Assembly: GCF_900474295.1 (NCBI RefSeq)
Contig: NZ_UCOB01000025.1
Span: forward strand, 121,432-185,431
DNA: 64,000 nt
DNA from: Synechococcus sp. UW140
Lineage (GTDB): Bacteria > Cyanobacteriota > Cyanobacteriia > PCC-6307 > Cyanobiaceae
Direction of reading: 5' to 3'
Shown: in pieces, positions 63,946 to 64,000 of the stretch
Layout of the letters: the number at the start of each line of letters is the position of its first letter
Numbering within the stretch: the stretch's first letter is position 1
Program-made: the position numbers and the translations under genes
The notes under the pieces: generated by a model
Told to the model about the DNA's origin: nothing
The model's input: the letters and a program-made list of their open reading frames with translations, nothing else
Database searches by the model: none

Positions 63946-64000
63946 CTGCCCCTGCGCTGGAGGTCACCAGCGGCGTCTTCAACAACGGCCATGAGGTCAC
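63933..64000 (-). CDS. C-terminal end of an unidentified protein
   Basis: The minus strand reads [21 protein letters not shown] and stops at 63933, overlapping the end of the ecotin gene by 13 bp. The composition looks like a real helical C terminus. The gene continues past the right edge, so no family can be assigned. Confidence 0.5.
   Translation of the reverse strand, partial: DLMAVVEDAAGDLQRRGSYLV

Overview
The window is a gene-dense stretch (about 60% GC by eye) of a marine picocyanobacterium, most probably Synechococcus or a close relative. The evidence is a cyanobacterial PsbQ, a Tic20-like protein, a DUF3134 protein, ferredoxin-type narB and nirA, an MFS nitrate permease, ureDABC/ureEFG beside urtABCDE, and a group 2 sigma factor. 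No rRNA, tRNA, insertion sequence, prophage or CRISPR array was seen.

Positions 1-25,900 are mostly core metabolism: the mraY start, DUF3134, argG, rpsF, tic20-like, aroE, dnaK, pstS with a Pho-box-like element, an FAD oxidoreductase, psbQ, purU, an O-antigen ligase-like membrane protein, a radical SAM protein, a ClC antiporter, acnB, a DAHP synthase, a phytol-kinase-like protein, a sigma factor, ppk, an MFS exporter and a TrpD2-like protein. A 57-residue gene with a near-perfect Shine-Dalgarno sequence lies at 25,698-25,871.

Positions 26,000-60,140 form a roughly 34 kb nitrogen-supply region. It holds cyanate hydratase, a nitrite module (HEAT-like protein, FNT channel, a 44-residue protein, nirA), siroheme enzymes (CbiX-type chelatase, cobA), molybdenum cofactor genes (moaB, moaD, moaE, moeA, moaC, mobA, moaA), nitrate uptake and reduction (nrtP, narB and a nitrate-reductase-associated protein), a Tat-exported beta-carbonic anhydrase, urease and its accessories, and the urea ABC transporter. 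The cofactor genes plausibly serve NirA (siroheme) and NarB (Moco). NtcA-like sites of the form GTA-N8-AAC / GTT-N8-TAC, most with a plausible -10 box 22-24 nt downstream, lie before nrtP, nirA and urtA. Inside this region is a five-gene block of unknown function: cupin, transglutaminase-like, alpha-E, circularly permuted ATP-grasp and class I glutamine amidotransferase.

Positions 60,140-64,000 carry a possibly frameshifted small gene, pabC-like, pabB-like, queC, an ecotin-family protease inhibitor and the end of an unidentified gene.

The most unusual observations are: (1) a short C-terminal motif shared by NirA and the 44-residue protein encoded between focA and nirA; (2) the ATP-grasp/alpha-E/transglutaminase/cupin/amidotransferase block between Moco and urease genes; (3) a 14-15 residue repeat tail on UrtC; (4) a 17-bp tandem repeat that multiplies an ATGA stop/start junction; (5) small genes outside usual length cut-offs, one apparently needing a +1 frameshift; and (6) an ecotin with a predicted Arg P1 residue.
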